This document shows, one piece after another, positions 31,876 to 39,817 of a stretch of 41,833 bases of DNA. Origin of the DNA: Streptosporangiales bacterium (GTDB lineage Bacteria; Actinomycetota; Actinomycetes; Streptosporangiales; WHST01); NCBI GenBank assembly GCA_009379825.1, contig WHTA01000051.1, positions 1-41,833 on the forward strand, read 5' to 3'. The notes under the pieces were generated by a model that worked only from the letters and a program-made list of their open reading frames with translations, was not told the origin of the DNA and made no database searches. Both the position numbers and the translations under genes were made by a program. Position 1 is the stretch's first letter, and every line of letters starts with the position of its first letter.

Positions 31876-32112
31876 ATGTCAGAAAGCGACTCCCGCCCGG
31901 TTTCCGGCGAGGACTTCGACTTCGGCAACGAAGCCGACGAGGCAGAGCTCACCGACAGTGACCTGAACGAGGCCGACGCCGCCGAGCAGCACCAGCTCGC
32001 CGGCGGAGGGAGCCGGCGCGCCTACCGGCAGCTCCTGCCCGACGACGTGGACCCCGCGGACGCCGCCGACCAGTACCGCGAGGTCGAGCTCGACGAGGAC
32101 GACTACCGTTAG
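31876..32112 (+). CDS. Small acidic protein of unknown function
   Basis: This 78-residue protein has about one third Asp and Glu and almost no hydrophobic core, so it is probably disordered. The C-terminus (ADQYREVELDEDDYR) resembles the ending of small acidic actinobacterial proteins I recall, though I cannot name a family. The ATG at 31876 has AAGAAAG upstream at a spacing of about 11 bases. It follows the LigD polymerase stop by 18 bases and may be co-transcribed with it. No function can be given. Confidence 0.65.
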   Translation: MSESDSRPVSGEDFDFGNEADEAELTDSDLNEADAAEQHQLAGGGSRRAYRQLLPDDVDPADAADQYREVELDEDDYR

Positions 32113-32247
32113 CCGAACCCTAGGCACTGCGGGTCACATGGCGGCGTAGGCGGTACCGTTGGTCGGAGCGCGCCCCGACTGGGGCGGCAGGAGCAGCGGA
32201 GGCGTTGTGCGCGGGAGAGCGCTGGAAGCGGCCGTCGGGGAACTGCC

Positions 32248-32868
32248 GTGACGGCCGGCCAGCAGACGCCGCCACGCGGCACCCGGATGCCGCGGCCCGC
32301 CCGCCGCCAGCAGCTGCTGCGCGCGGCGCGGGAGACGTTCGTCGCGCAGGGTTACCACGCGGCCGCGATGGACGATATCGCCGAGCGCGCGGGCGTCAGC
32401 AAGCCCGTGCTCTACCAGCACTTCCCTGGCAAGTTCGAGCTCTACCTCGCGCTCATCGAGGAGCACGCCGGCGAGCTGGTCGAGCGGGTGAAGAGCGCAC
32501 TGCGGTCGACCACGGACAACAAGCAGCGGGTCGCGGCCACGTTCGGCGCGTTCTTCGACTTCGTCGACCACGAGGGCGAGGCCTTCAAGCTGGTCTTCGA
32601 GTCCGACCTGCGCAGCCAGCCGGCCGTCAGGGAGCGGCTGGACGGCGCGATCACCGCCTGCTCCGACCTGGTCGGCGAGGTGATCGCCGAGGACACCGAC
32701 ATGCCGGCCCTGGAGGCCAGCCTGCTCGCCCGCGGCCTGGTCGGCAACGCCGAGGCGGCCGCGCGGCACTGGCTCTCGGTGCGCGACACCATGCCCAAAG
32801 CCGAGGCCGTCGACCTGCTCGCGCGGCTCGCCTGGCGCGGCATCTCCGGCTGGCCCCGCACCGCGTAG
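32248..32868 (+). CDS. TetR-family regulator (Rv3208-like)
   Basis: This 206-residue regulator has a TetR helix-turn-helix (AMDDIAERAGVSKPVLYQHF, residues around 40-60) after a short basic N-terminus, and a helical ligand domain with the conserved STTDNKQRVAATFGAFFDFVD. It closely resembles, from memory, the M. tuberculosis protein Rv3208, and it is followed by the same DUF3107 gene. The start is GTG 32248-32250; no strong ribosome site is seen. I found no clear palindromic operator in the 135 bases upstream. Ligand and targets are unknown. Confidence 0.9.
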   Translation: MTAGQQTPPRGTRMPRPARRQQLLRAARETFVAQGYHAAAMDDIAERAGVSKPVLYQHFPGKFELYLALIEEHAGELVERVKSALRSTTDNKQRVAATFGAFFDFVDHEGEAFKLVFESDLRSQPAVRERLDGAITACSDLVGEVIAEDTDMPALEASLLARGLVGNAEAAARHWLSVRDTMPKAEAVDLLARLAWRGISGWPRTA

Positions 32869-32966
32869 CCACGCCCGGGGCGCCGGCGGCGCCAGCTGCC
32901 ACGCTCACCCCGATACGCTGCACGCAGTAGTCCATAAGCCGGAACAGATGCCGAGAGGAAGTCCCT

Positions 32967-33194
32967 GTGGAGGTCAAGATCGGCGTGCAGTACGCCGCGC
33001 GGGAGCTGGTCATCGAGTACGCGGGATCGGCCGACGACGTGCAGTCAGCGGTGTCCGACGCGCTCGGCGCCACGGACGGCCTGCTGGTGCTCGAGGACAA
33101 CCGCGGCCGCCGCGTGGTGGTGCCCGCCGCCCGCCTCGCCTACGTCGACATCGGTGAGCAGACCGAGCGCCGGGTCGGCTTCGGCGCCGTCTGA
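32967..33194 (+). CDS. DUF3107 protein (TB9.4-like)
   Basis: This 75-residue protein opens MEVKIGVQYAARELVIEYAG and ends GRRVVVPAARLAYVDIGEQT then RRVGFG, which matches the small conserved actinobacterial family represented by Rv3208A. It is predicted to be a compact alpha/beta fold; function is unknown. GTG 32967 has AGAGGAAG seven bases upstream. Its fixed place behind the TetR gene in many actinobacteria suggests a functional link, which is inference. Confidence 0.9.
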   Translation: MEVKIGVQYAARELVIEYAGSADDVQSAVSDALGATDGLLVLEDNRGRRVVVPAARLAYVDIGEQTERRVGFGAV

Positions 33195-33254
33195 CCCGCA
33201 GCGAGCTAGCCTGCGTACAGAGGGACCTGTCCCAACGCAGAAAGGCAGGGACGG

Positions 33255-33530
33255 ATGGACATCACCGGCATTCTCAGCGCCTTGGTGGTAGGCGTGGTCA
33301 TCGGGTTCGGCGGTCGGCTGCTCGCCCCCGGCAAGCAGAAGATCCGCTGGTGGATGACGATCGGGGTCGGCATCATCGCCGCGTTGATCGGCACGGTCTT
33401 GGCAGCCCCGCTCGGGGTGGCCGACACGCCGGGCTTCGACTGGCTCGAGCTGGTGATCCAGCTGGTGCTCGCCGCGGTCGGCGTCTCCGTGCTGGCCGGG
33501 CTCACCGGCCGCAACCGCCGCCACGACTGA
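33255..33530 (+). CDS. GlsB/YeaQ/YmgE-like membrane protein
   Basis: This 91-residue protein has three hydrophobic helices: GILSALVVGVVIGFGGRLL, WMTIGVGIIAALIGTVLA and ELVIQLVLAAVGVSVLAGL, with a short charged tail. The spacing and the glycine-rich first helix match the YeaQ/YmgE (transglycosylase-associated) family of small stress-related membrane proteins, whose role is unknown. The ATG at 33255 has AGGCAGGG upstream. The tandem repeat array begins directly after its stop codon. Confidence 0.8.
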   Translation: MDITGILSALVVGVVIGFGGRLLAPGKQKIRWWMTIGVGIIAALIGTVLAAPLGVADTPGFDWLELVIQLVLAAVGVSVLAGLTGRNRRHD

Positions 33531-33539
33531 GCGACCATT

Positions 33540-33863
33540 GCGGCGGCCACGGCGGCGGCGCAGTCAGGCTCTGCGGCACGACGACCCGTCAAGCCTCGCC
33601 ACGACTGACCCAGCACGGCCACCAACCACGCCGGCGGCGCGGTCAGGCTCTACCGCGCGACAGACCATCTCCGGAAACGCCGGGGCGGTTCACGGCGCGG
33701 TCAGGCTCTGCCGCGCGACAGACCCGCCAAGCCCCGCCACCACTGACCCAGCACAGCCGCCAGCCACGCCGGCGGCGCGGTCAGGCTCTGCCGCGCGACA
33801 GACCCGCCAAGCCCCGCCATCACTGGCCCAGCACGGCCGCCAGCCACGGCGGCGGCGCGGTCA
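33540..33863. repeat. 80-bp tandem repeat array
   Basis: The word TCAGG recurs at 33564, 33643, 33701, 33781 and 33861, giving spacings of 79, 58, 80 and 80. The last two full units (33701-33780 and 33781-33860) are nearly identical; the unit at 33643 has lost about 22 bases. Each unit carries GGCGGCGCGGTCAGGCTCT and GACCCGCCAAGCCCCGCCA-type words. The array ends exactly on the stop codon (TCA on the plus strand) of the ferritin-like gene, and each repeat contains that same stop-codon context. It is not a CRISPR: there are no unique spacers. Confidence 0.85.
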
Positions 33864-34556
33864 GGACGTGAGGCCGAGGCGGGTCATCCGGTCGTTGTGG
33901 TTCTCGAGCAACCGGTTCGACACCTTGCCCAGCTCGGCGAGGTCGGCGCCCGCGTCGCCGCGGCCGACGAGTAGCGCTGCGAGCGCGTCCCTGTCGGCGG
34001 CGACCCGCTGCGCCTGCACCAGCGCCTCGCCGACGATCCGGCGCGCCCACAGCGCCAGCCGGCCGGCCACCGTCGGGTCCTCCTCGATGGCCTTGCGCAC
34101 GCGGTCGACGACGAACGTGGCGTGCCCGCTGTCACCGACCACGTCCCCCACCAGCTCGCGGGTGTCCGGGTCGAGCACGGACGCGAGCTCGGCGTAGAAG
34201 TCGCCGGCGAGACCGTCCCCCACGTACGCCTTCACCAGGCCCTCCAGCCAGTCGTTCGGGCTGGTCTTGGCGTGGAAGTCGTCGAGCGGCCGGACGAACG
34301 GCTGCATCGCGACCTCCGGGTCGAGGCCCCGCGCGGCGAGCGCGTTCACCAGCCGCTCGCAGTGCCGGAACTCCACCACTGCCAGCTCCGCAAGCGCGGC
34401 CTTGTCGATCAGCGAAGGCGCCAGCCGGGAGTACGCGGCCAGCCGCTCGAACGCCACCAGCTCGGCGTAGGCGAGCACGCCGAGCAGATCGGCGACGGCG
34501 ACGTCCAACGCTGGGTCCACGCCCGACGGCGGCTGCTGTCCCGCTCCATCGCTCAT
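33861..34556 (-). CDS. Ferritin-like protein related to tRNA hydroxylase MiaE
   Basis: This 231-residue all-helical protein has a diiron-type pattern: AELVAFE (E32, E37), EFRHCE (E62, H65), then FYAELASVLD and GDSGHATFVVDRV as the second pair. It belongs to the actinobacterial ferritin-like family annotated as tRNA-hydroxylase-like (Rv3210c position in the conserved order). Actual tRNA hydroxylation is not proven for this branch. The ATG at 34554-34556 is assumed; no strong ribosome site stands out. Its stop codon forms the edge of the 80-bp repeat array. Confidence 0.85.
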   Translation of the reverse strand: MSDGAGQQPPSGVDPALDVAVADLLGVLAYAELVAFERLAAYSRLAPSLIDKAALAELAVVEFRHCERLVNALAARGLDPEVAMQPFVRPLDDFHAKTSPNDWLEGLVKAYVGDGLAGDFYAELASVLDPDTRELVGDVVGDSGHATFVVDRVRKAIEEDPTVAGRLALWARRIVGEALVQAQRVAADRDALAALLVGRGDAGADLAELGKVSNRLLENHNDRMTRLGLTS

Positions 34557-35001
34557 CCGTTCCTCCGCGACCGCTTCGATCGCTGCCCTCCGGCAGGTGC
34601 CGCGACGGTGCGACCGACAACCAAGGCAGCAACGCGGCCCCTACCTCCGGCCAGCTCCTCAGCTCCTTCGCTCATCCGCGCAGGCTATCCCGGCGCCCGC
34701 CGGCGGGAGAACACAGCGTCGCCGACACGCCCGCCGTCGGCCACTGCTCAACCCCGCAGGTGCGGCAGCTAGACTGCTCGCGGTCGCGCGAATGGTCGAC
34801 ATGGCTGCCGGGGGTAGCCACCGGTACCCGCGCGACGGAGTCCGTAGCGATGGGGGTATCGCCACGACGGCACTGGTGCCCGCCGGACGACACCGCGACG
34901 CAGGCACGGTCGGGTCCCGGGGCGTACCGATACGTTCTGGCGAATCGGGGCTGTCGTGACACCCGCGGCGACGGGCCCCACCTGCTTACCATGCGAGAAG
35001 G
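34557..35001. other. Non-coding gap upstream of the DEAD-box helicase gene
   Basis: This 445-base stretch has only shadow frames without plausible starts or peptides. It probably holds the divergent promoters of the ferritin-like gene and the helicase gene, with an unusually long leader possible for the helicase. A TAGACT -10-like word occurs at 34770-34775. No terminator, tRNA or clear operator was found. Confidence 0.5.
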
Positions 35002-36516
35002 GTGCGAACGATCAAGACTTTCCGCGACCTCGGAGCCGATGCGGAGACCGCTGATGCGCTCTCCGCGGTCGGCATCGTGTCGCCGTTCCCCGTGCAAGAG
35101 CTCACCATTCCCCTTGCGTTGACCGGCAACGACGTCATCGCGCAGGCACCGACGGGGACGGGTAAGACGCTCGCCTTCGGCGTGCCGCTACTGCAGCGGA
35201 TCACCGTGCCAGGCCCTGGCCGGCCGGAGGCGCTGGTGATCGTGCCGACCAGGGAGCTGGCCGTCCAGGTGGCCGGCGACCTGGAGACGGCGTCCGGTGA
35301 CCGGGGCGTCCGCATCCTGCTGATCTACGGCGGTCGCTCCTACGATCCGCAGATCGAGGGGCTGAAGTCCGGCGTCGACGTGGTCGTCGGCACGCCCGGC
35401 CGGCTGCTCGACCTGGCCAACCGCGGCGTGCTCGAGCTGTCCGAGGTGAACACCCTGGTGCTCGACGAGGCCGACCGGATGCTCGACCTCGGCTTCCTGC
35501 CGGACGTCGAGCGGATCATCGCCATGACCCCGGAGCGGCGGCAGACGCTGCTGTTCTCCGCGACCATGCCGGGCGAGGTGGTCAGCCTCTCCCGGCGCTA
35601 CCTCAAGCAGGCCACCCAGGTGCACGTCGAGCACGTGCACGGGGCGACCGGCGAGGAAGAGGGCATCGGGCCGGAGCTGCGCCAGCTCGCGTACCGCACC
35701 CACCAGATGGACAAGGTGGAGGTGCTCGCCCGGGTGTTGCAGGTACCAGAACGCGGCCGCACCATGGTGTTCTGCCGCACGAAGATCTCCGCCGACCACG
35801 TCGCCAGCGACCTGGTCGCACGCGGCTTCAGGGCAGCCACGGTGCACGGTGACCTCGGCCAGGGCGACCGGGAGCGCGCGTTGCGCAACTTCCGCGGCCG
35901 CAAGATCGACGTGCTGGTGGCGACCGACGTCGCGGCCCGCGGGCTGGACGTGGAGAGCGTCACCCACGTGGTCAACTACGACTGCCCGGAGGACGAGAAG
36001 GCGTACCTGCACCGGGTGGGCCGCAGCGCCCGCGCCGGCGCGACCGGTACGGCGCTGACCTTCGTGGACTGGTCCGACCTGGCCAGGTGGAAGGCGATCA
36101 ACAACGCCCTCGACCTGGACCTCGGCGAGCCCACAGAGACGTACTCCACGTCACCGCACCTGTACAGCGAACTGGAGATCCCCGAGGACGCCACCGGCAC
36201 ACTGCCCGGCGCACCGGGAGCCAGCGCGGCCAAGCCGAGCCGGCGGCCGCGCGACGACCGCAGCCCGCGGCGGCGCGAGCCGCGCGGCGAGCGGGCCGCG
36301 AGCGACTCCGAAGGCGACGGCGAGCAGCGGGCGCGCCGTAACAGGTCGCGCAGGCGGACCCGGCGCGGCGAACCCATTGAATCGGACAGCACGGCCACAA
36401 GCGAGCAAACCGCCCCGGCCAACGCGGACGCCGGTCACGGCGGGGAGCAGCCCAGGCGACGCAGGCGGCGACGCAGGACACGCCGGTCGGGCAATGGCGG
36501 TACTGTCGAGGAGTAG
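35002..36516 (+). CDS. rhlE: DEAD-box RNA helicase (RhlE-type)
   Basis: This 504-residue RNA helicase has the full motif set: FPVQELTIPLAL (Q motif), APTGTGKT with K55, PTRELAVQV, GTPGRLLDL, DEAD at 155-158, SAT, ARGLDVESVTHVVNYDCP and HRVGRSARAGATG. The C-terminal 120 residues are arginine-rich and low in complexity (PRRREPRGERAAS, RRRRRRTRRSG), a typical RNA-binding tail. GTG 35002 is taken as start; the GAGAAGG just before it is too close for normal spacing, so leaderless translation is possible. The location corresponds to Rv3211. Confidence 0.93.
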   Translation: MRTIKTFRDLGADAETADALSAVGIVSPFPVQELTIPLALTGNDVIAQAPTGTGKTLAFGVPLLQRITVPGPGRPEALVIVPTRELAVQVAGDLETASGDRGVRILLIYGGRSYDPQIEGLKSGVDVVVGTPGRLLDLANRGVLELSEVNTLVLDEADRMLDLGFLPDVERIIAMTPERRQTLLFSATMPGEVVSLSRRYLKQATQVHVEHVHGATGEEEGIGPELRQLAYRTHQMDKVEVLARVLQVPERGRTMVFCRTKISADHVASDLVARGFRAATVHGDLGQGDRERALRNFRGRKIDVLVATDVAARGLDVESVTHVVNYDCPEDEKAYLHRVGRSARAGATGTALTFVDWSDLARWKAINNALDLDLGEPTETYSTSPHLYSELEIPEDATGTLPGAPGASAAKPSRRPRDDRSPRRREPRGERAASDSEGDGEQRARRNRSRRRTRRGEPIESDSTATSEQTAPANADAGHGGEQPRRRRRRRRTRRSGNGGTVEE

Positions 36517-36555
36517 TCCTCCCCAGTGGTCCCGGAGCAGCAGGAAGCCCCGCCT

Positions 36556-37467
36556 ATGAGCACTCCCCCGTTCGTCGAGTTGCCCGACGGGGTCTTCCGC
36601 ACCTCAGTTCTCACCAACCGCGGCGAGTTCGCCGCGCTGCGTGCCGACCCGCCGGCGGACGCGTCGGCGGCGCCCACCACGCTGCTCGTACCCGGCTACT
36701 CGGGCAGCAAAGAGGACTTCATCGCCATGCTCGCGCCGATCGCGGCGGGCGGCCGCACGGTTATCGCCGTCGACCAGCGCGGCCAGTACGAGACGCCGGG
36801 ACCGGCCACCCACGAGGCGTACACCACCGACGCACTCGGCGCGGACGTGCGCGCGATGGTGGCCGCGCTCTCCGGCAGCGGGCCGCTGCACCTGCTCGGC
36901 CACTCGTTCGGCGGCCTGGTCACCAGGTCGGCGCTGCTTGCCGACCCGACCGGGGTGTGCTCGTACACCGTGCTCGGTTCGGGGCCCGGCCGGATCATCG
37001 GGGTGCGGTCGAAGCACGCCAGGCTGCTGGTCGAGGTGGTCGCCAAGTTCGGCCCGAACGTCGTCGCGCCGACGATGCAGCGCTTCGAACGGTTGAAGGC
37101 GGGCCCCAAACCTCCGGACGAGGTGGTGGAGTTCGTGCACCGGCGGCTGGAGGTCAGCTCGCCGTACGCGCTCGTCGCCATGGCCAGGGCGCTGCTGACC
37201 GAGCCGGACCGGGTGGACGACCTCGCCGCGCTCGGTGTGCCCACGCTGGTCGCGTACGGCGACGGCGACGACGCATGGCCACCCGCCGTCCAGGCGGCGA
37301 TGGCGACCAGGCTCGGCGCCGGCGAGGCGATCTTCGCCGGGGCCGGTCATTCCCCGAACGTGGACGTACCCGACGACCTGGTCAAGACGCTCCTGCGATT
37401 CTGGGACGACGCAGAGGGGCCCGGGATCGGCGCGGAGACCGCGTTGACCGCGGCGTCGGGCTGCTGA
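36556..37467 (+). CDS. Alpha/beta hydrolase
   Basis: This 303-residue alpha/beta-hydrolase has LLVPGYSGSKEDFIAML as the oxyanion-hole region, VIAVDQRGQYETPGP, the nucleophile elbow GHSFGG and a late GAGHSPNVD with the catalytic His. The acid is probably in VAYGDGDDAWP. ATG 36556 has AGGAAG about nine bases upstream and is preferred over a start ten codons earlier. It lies 39 bases after rhlE and 17 bases before the DUF2236 gene, so an operon is likely. Substrate unknown. Confidence 0.9.
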   Translation: MSTPPFVELPDGVFRTSVLTNRGEFAALRADPPADASAAPTTLLVPGYSGSKEDFIAMLAPIAAGGRTVIAVDQRGQYETPGPATHEAYTTDALGADVRAMVAALSGSGPLHLLGHSFGGLVTRSALLADPTGVCSYTVLGSGPGRIIGVRSKHARLLVEVVAKFGPNVVAPTMQRFERLKAGPKPPDEVVEFVHRRLEVSSPYALVAMARALLTEPDRVDDLAALGVPTLVAYGDGDDAWPPAVQAAMATRLGAGEAIFAGAGHSPNVDVPDDLVKTLLRFWDDAEGPGIGAETALTAASGC

Positions 37468-37484
37468 GACCGGAGGTGGGACCG

Positions 37485-38324
37485 GTGCCGAACACGCTCA
37501 CCGTCCCCCCGGACGCCGACACCCGGCCGCCCGGACCGAACAGCGTGAGCTGGCAGGTGCACGGCGACCCGATGATGTGGGTGGCCGGACCGCGCGCGCT
37601 GTACCTGCAGGCGTTGCACCCGCGGGTGATCCGCGGCTTCACCCAGAACTCCGACTACCGCAACGGCACCTGGCAGCGACTGGTGCGCACAGCGCGCTAC
37701 GTCGGCTGCACCACGTTCGGGTCGGTGGAGGAGGCGCACCGGGTCGCCGCGCGGATCCGCGGTATCCATGAGCGGCTGACCGCCGTGGATCCCGACACCG
37801 GCGAGAGCTACCGGCTCGACCAGCACGACCTGCTGCTGTGGGTGCACTGCTGCGAGATCGACTCGTACCTGTCCGTCACCCGCCGGGCGGGGCTGCGGCT
37901 GTCCGCGGCCGCCGCGGACCGCTACGTCGACGAGCAGCGGTGGCGTGCCTGGCTGATCGGGATCGACCCGAAGGCGGCCCCGTCGAGCACCGCGGAGCTG
38001 GCCGCGTTCTTCACCGCCGCGCGCCCCAGCCTCGCCGCCACCCAGGAGGCACGCGACGCCGCACGCTTCGTCGTCCTCCCGCCGATGCCGCTGGTGCTGA
38101 ACTTCACCGCTGTACGGCCGGGCTGGGCGAGCGTCGGCGCCGTCGCGTACGCGTCGCTGCCGGCGTGGGCGCGCGAGCTCTACGGACTGCGTACACCGAC
38201 GCCGGCGATGGGCGTCACCGCGGCCCTGCACGCGATGCGGGTGGCCGCATTCACCGTTCCCCGCCCGCTGCGGGAGGGGAAGTACCGACGGGCCGCGCGG
38301 CAACGGCTCGCCGCGGCCAAGTAG
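37485..38324 (+). CDS. DUF2236 protein (MpaB/latex-clearing type oxygenase-like)
   Basis: This 279-residue protein fits the DUF2236 family: SVSWQVHGDPMMWVAGPRAL, LYLQALHPRVIRGFTQNSDY and RLVRTARYVGCTTFGSVEEA, followed by the HDLLLWVHCCEIDSYL histidine region. Related proteins such as latex-clearing protein and MpaB are heme or iron oxygenases; activity here is inferred. GTG 37485 has a GGAGGT ribosome site six to nine bases upstream. It lies in the run between the hydrolase and the flavin oxidoreductase. Confidence 0.85.
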   Translation: MPNTLTVPPDADTRPPGPNSVSWQVHGDPMMWVAGPRALYLQALHPRVIRGFTQNSDYRNGTWQRLVRTARYVGCTTFGSVEEAHRVAARIRGIHERLTAVDPDTGESYRLDQHDLLLWVHCCEIDSYLSVTRRAGLRLSAAAADRYVDEQRWRAWLIGIDPKAAPSSTAELAAFFTAARPSLAATQEARDAARFVVLPPMPLVLNFTAVRPGWASVGAVAYASLPAWARELYGLRTPTPAMGVTAALHAMRVAAFTVPRPLREGKYRRAARQRLAAAK

Positions 38325-38368
38325 CCGACGCGCCGGCCGGCCACGGCCGGCAGGTTTCGGGAGGTGAC

Positions 38369-39805
38369 ATGAACGAGACGGTCAGCGACGCCTACGACGT
38401 CGTCGTGATCGGCGCCGGCCCACCCGGGGAGAACGTCGCAGCAACGGTCGTGGCGAGCGGGCTCAGCGCCGTCGTCGTGGAGCGTGAGCTGGTCGGCGGC
38501 GAGTGCTCGTACTACGCGTGCATGCCGAGCAAGGCCCTGTTGCGTCCGCCCGCCGCCCTGGCCGCCGCGCAGGCGGTGCCGGGCGCCAGGGAGGCGGTGA
38601 CCGGCGAGCTGGACGCCGCCGCGGTGCTGGCGTCGCGCAACGCGTTCGCGTCCAACTGGTCCGACGACGGCCAGGTCGACTGGCTGAACAGCGTCGGCAT
38701 CGACCTGCGCAGGGGCGCCGGCCGGCTGGTCGGCGAGCGCGAGGTCGCGGTGGTGGCCGAGGACGGCACCGAGAGCAGGCTGCGGGCGAACCACGCGGTG
38801 GTGGTCTGCACCGGCAGCGACACCTCGATCCCCGACGTACCGGGGCTGCGCGCGGCGAACCCGTGGACCAGCAGGGACGCGACGACGGCACAGCAGGTGC
38901 CCGGCCGGCTCGCGGTGATCGGCGGCGGCGTGGTCGCCTGCGAGATGGCGGACGCGTACACCGCGCTCGGCGCGGCGGTCACCATGATCGTCCGCGGCGA
39001 CACGCTGCTGCCTTCTGTCGACGGGTTCGCCGGCTCGCTCGTCGCCGGCGCGCTGAGGCAACGCGGCGTGGACATCAGGTTCGGCACCACCGCGACCGAC
39101 GTGAGCCGCACCGGCGACGGCGTGGTGATCGACACGAGCACCGGGTTGACCGTGATGGCGGACGAGTTGCTCGTCGCCGCCGGCCGGGTGCCACGCACCC
39201 AGGGTCTCGGGCTCGACACGGTGGGCCACAAGGACGGTGACTGGCTCGACGACGTCGACGACACCTGTCTGCTGCGGGGCGTGCCCGGCGAGTGGCTCTA
39301 CGCGGTCGGGGACGTGAACCACCGCGCCCTGCTCACCCACATGGGCAAGTACCAGGCCCGGGCGTGCGGCGCGGCGATCGCCGCCCGCGCCGACGGCCGG
39401 CGGGTCGGCCCCGTGCCGTGGACGAGGCACGTCGCGACGGCCGACCACATGGCCGTGCCGCAGGTCGTGTTCACCGATCCCGAGGTCGCCGCGGTGGGCT
39501 ACTCCTACCGACAGGCACGAGACGCAGGTCTGCGTGTACGCACCGTCGACTTCCCCATCGGGAACGTCGCAGGAGCTGCACTGTTCGCCGACGGATACAC
39601 GGGTCAGGCCCGTATGGTGGTGGACGAGACGCGACACGTGATCGTGGGTGCCACGTTCGCCGGCATCGGGGTGGCCGAGTTGTTGCACGCTGCGACGGTG
39701 GCAATCGTCGGAGAAGTGCACATCGATCGACTGTGGCATGCGGTACCTGCGTACCCCACGATCAGCGAGGTGTGGCTCAGGTTGCTCGAAAACTACACCG
39801 CTTAG
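38369..39805 (+). CDS. FAD-dependent pyridine nucleotide-disulfide oxidoreductase
   Basis: This 478-residue flavoprotein resembles lipoamide dehydrogenase and mercuric reductase. It has the FAD loop VVVIGAGPPGENVA, the redox pair C46 and C51 in GGECSYYACMPSK, the NAD loop AVIGGGVVACEMADAY and the FAD motif EWLYAVGDVNHRALLTHMGKY. The C-terminal catalytic HPT...E is changed: the sequence is HAVPAYPTISE, with Y462 in place of the usual His, so normal dithiol chemistry may be altered. ATG 38369 has a strong GGGAGGTG site. The MscS gene begins 12 bases after its stop, in the same frame. Confidence 0.88.
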   Translation: MNETVSDAYDVVVIGAGPPGENVAATVVASGLSAVVVERELVGGECSYYACMPSKALLRPPAALAAAQAVPGAREAVTGELDAAAVLASRNAFASNWSDDGQVDWLNSVGIDLRRGAGRLVGEREVAVVAEDGTESRLRANHAVVVCTGSDTSIPDVPGLRAANPWTSRDATTAQQVPGRLAVIGGGVVACEMADAYTALGAAVTMIVRGDTLLPSVDGFAGSLVAGALRQRGVDIRFGTTATDVSRTGDGVVIDTSTGLTVMADELLVAAGRVPRTQGLGLDTVGHKDGDWLDDVDDTCLLRGVPGEWLYAVGDVNHRALLTHMGKYQARACGAAIAARADGRRVGPVPWTRHVATADHMAVPQVVFTDPEVAAVGYSYRQARDAGLRVRTVDFPIGNVAGAALFADGYTGQARMVVDETRHVIVGATFAGIGVAELLHAATVAIVGEVHIDRLWHAVPAYPTISEVWLRLLENYTA

Positions 39806-39817
39806 TTGGAGATTCCG

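Noticed and set aside
33540-33863. CRISPR array
   Set aside because: The units are tandem and about 80 bases long with no unique spacers, and no cas genes are seen.
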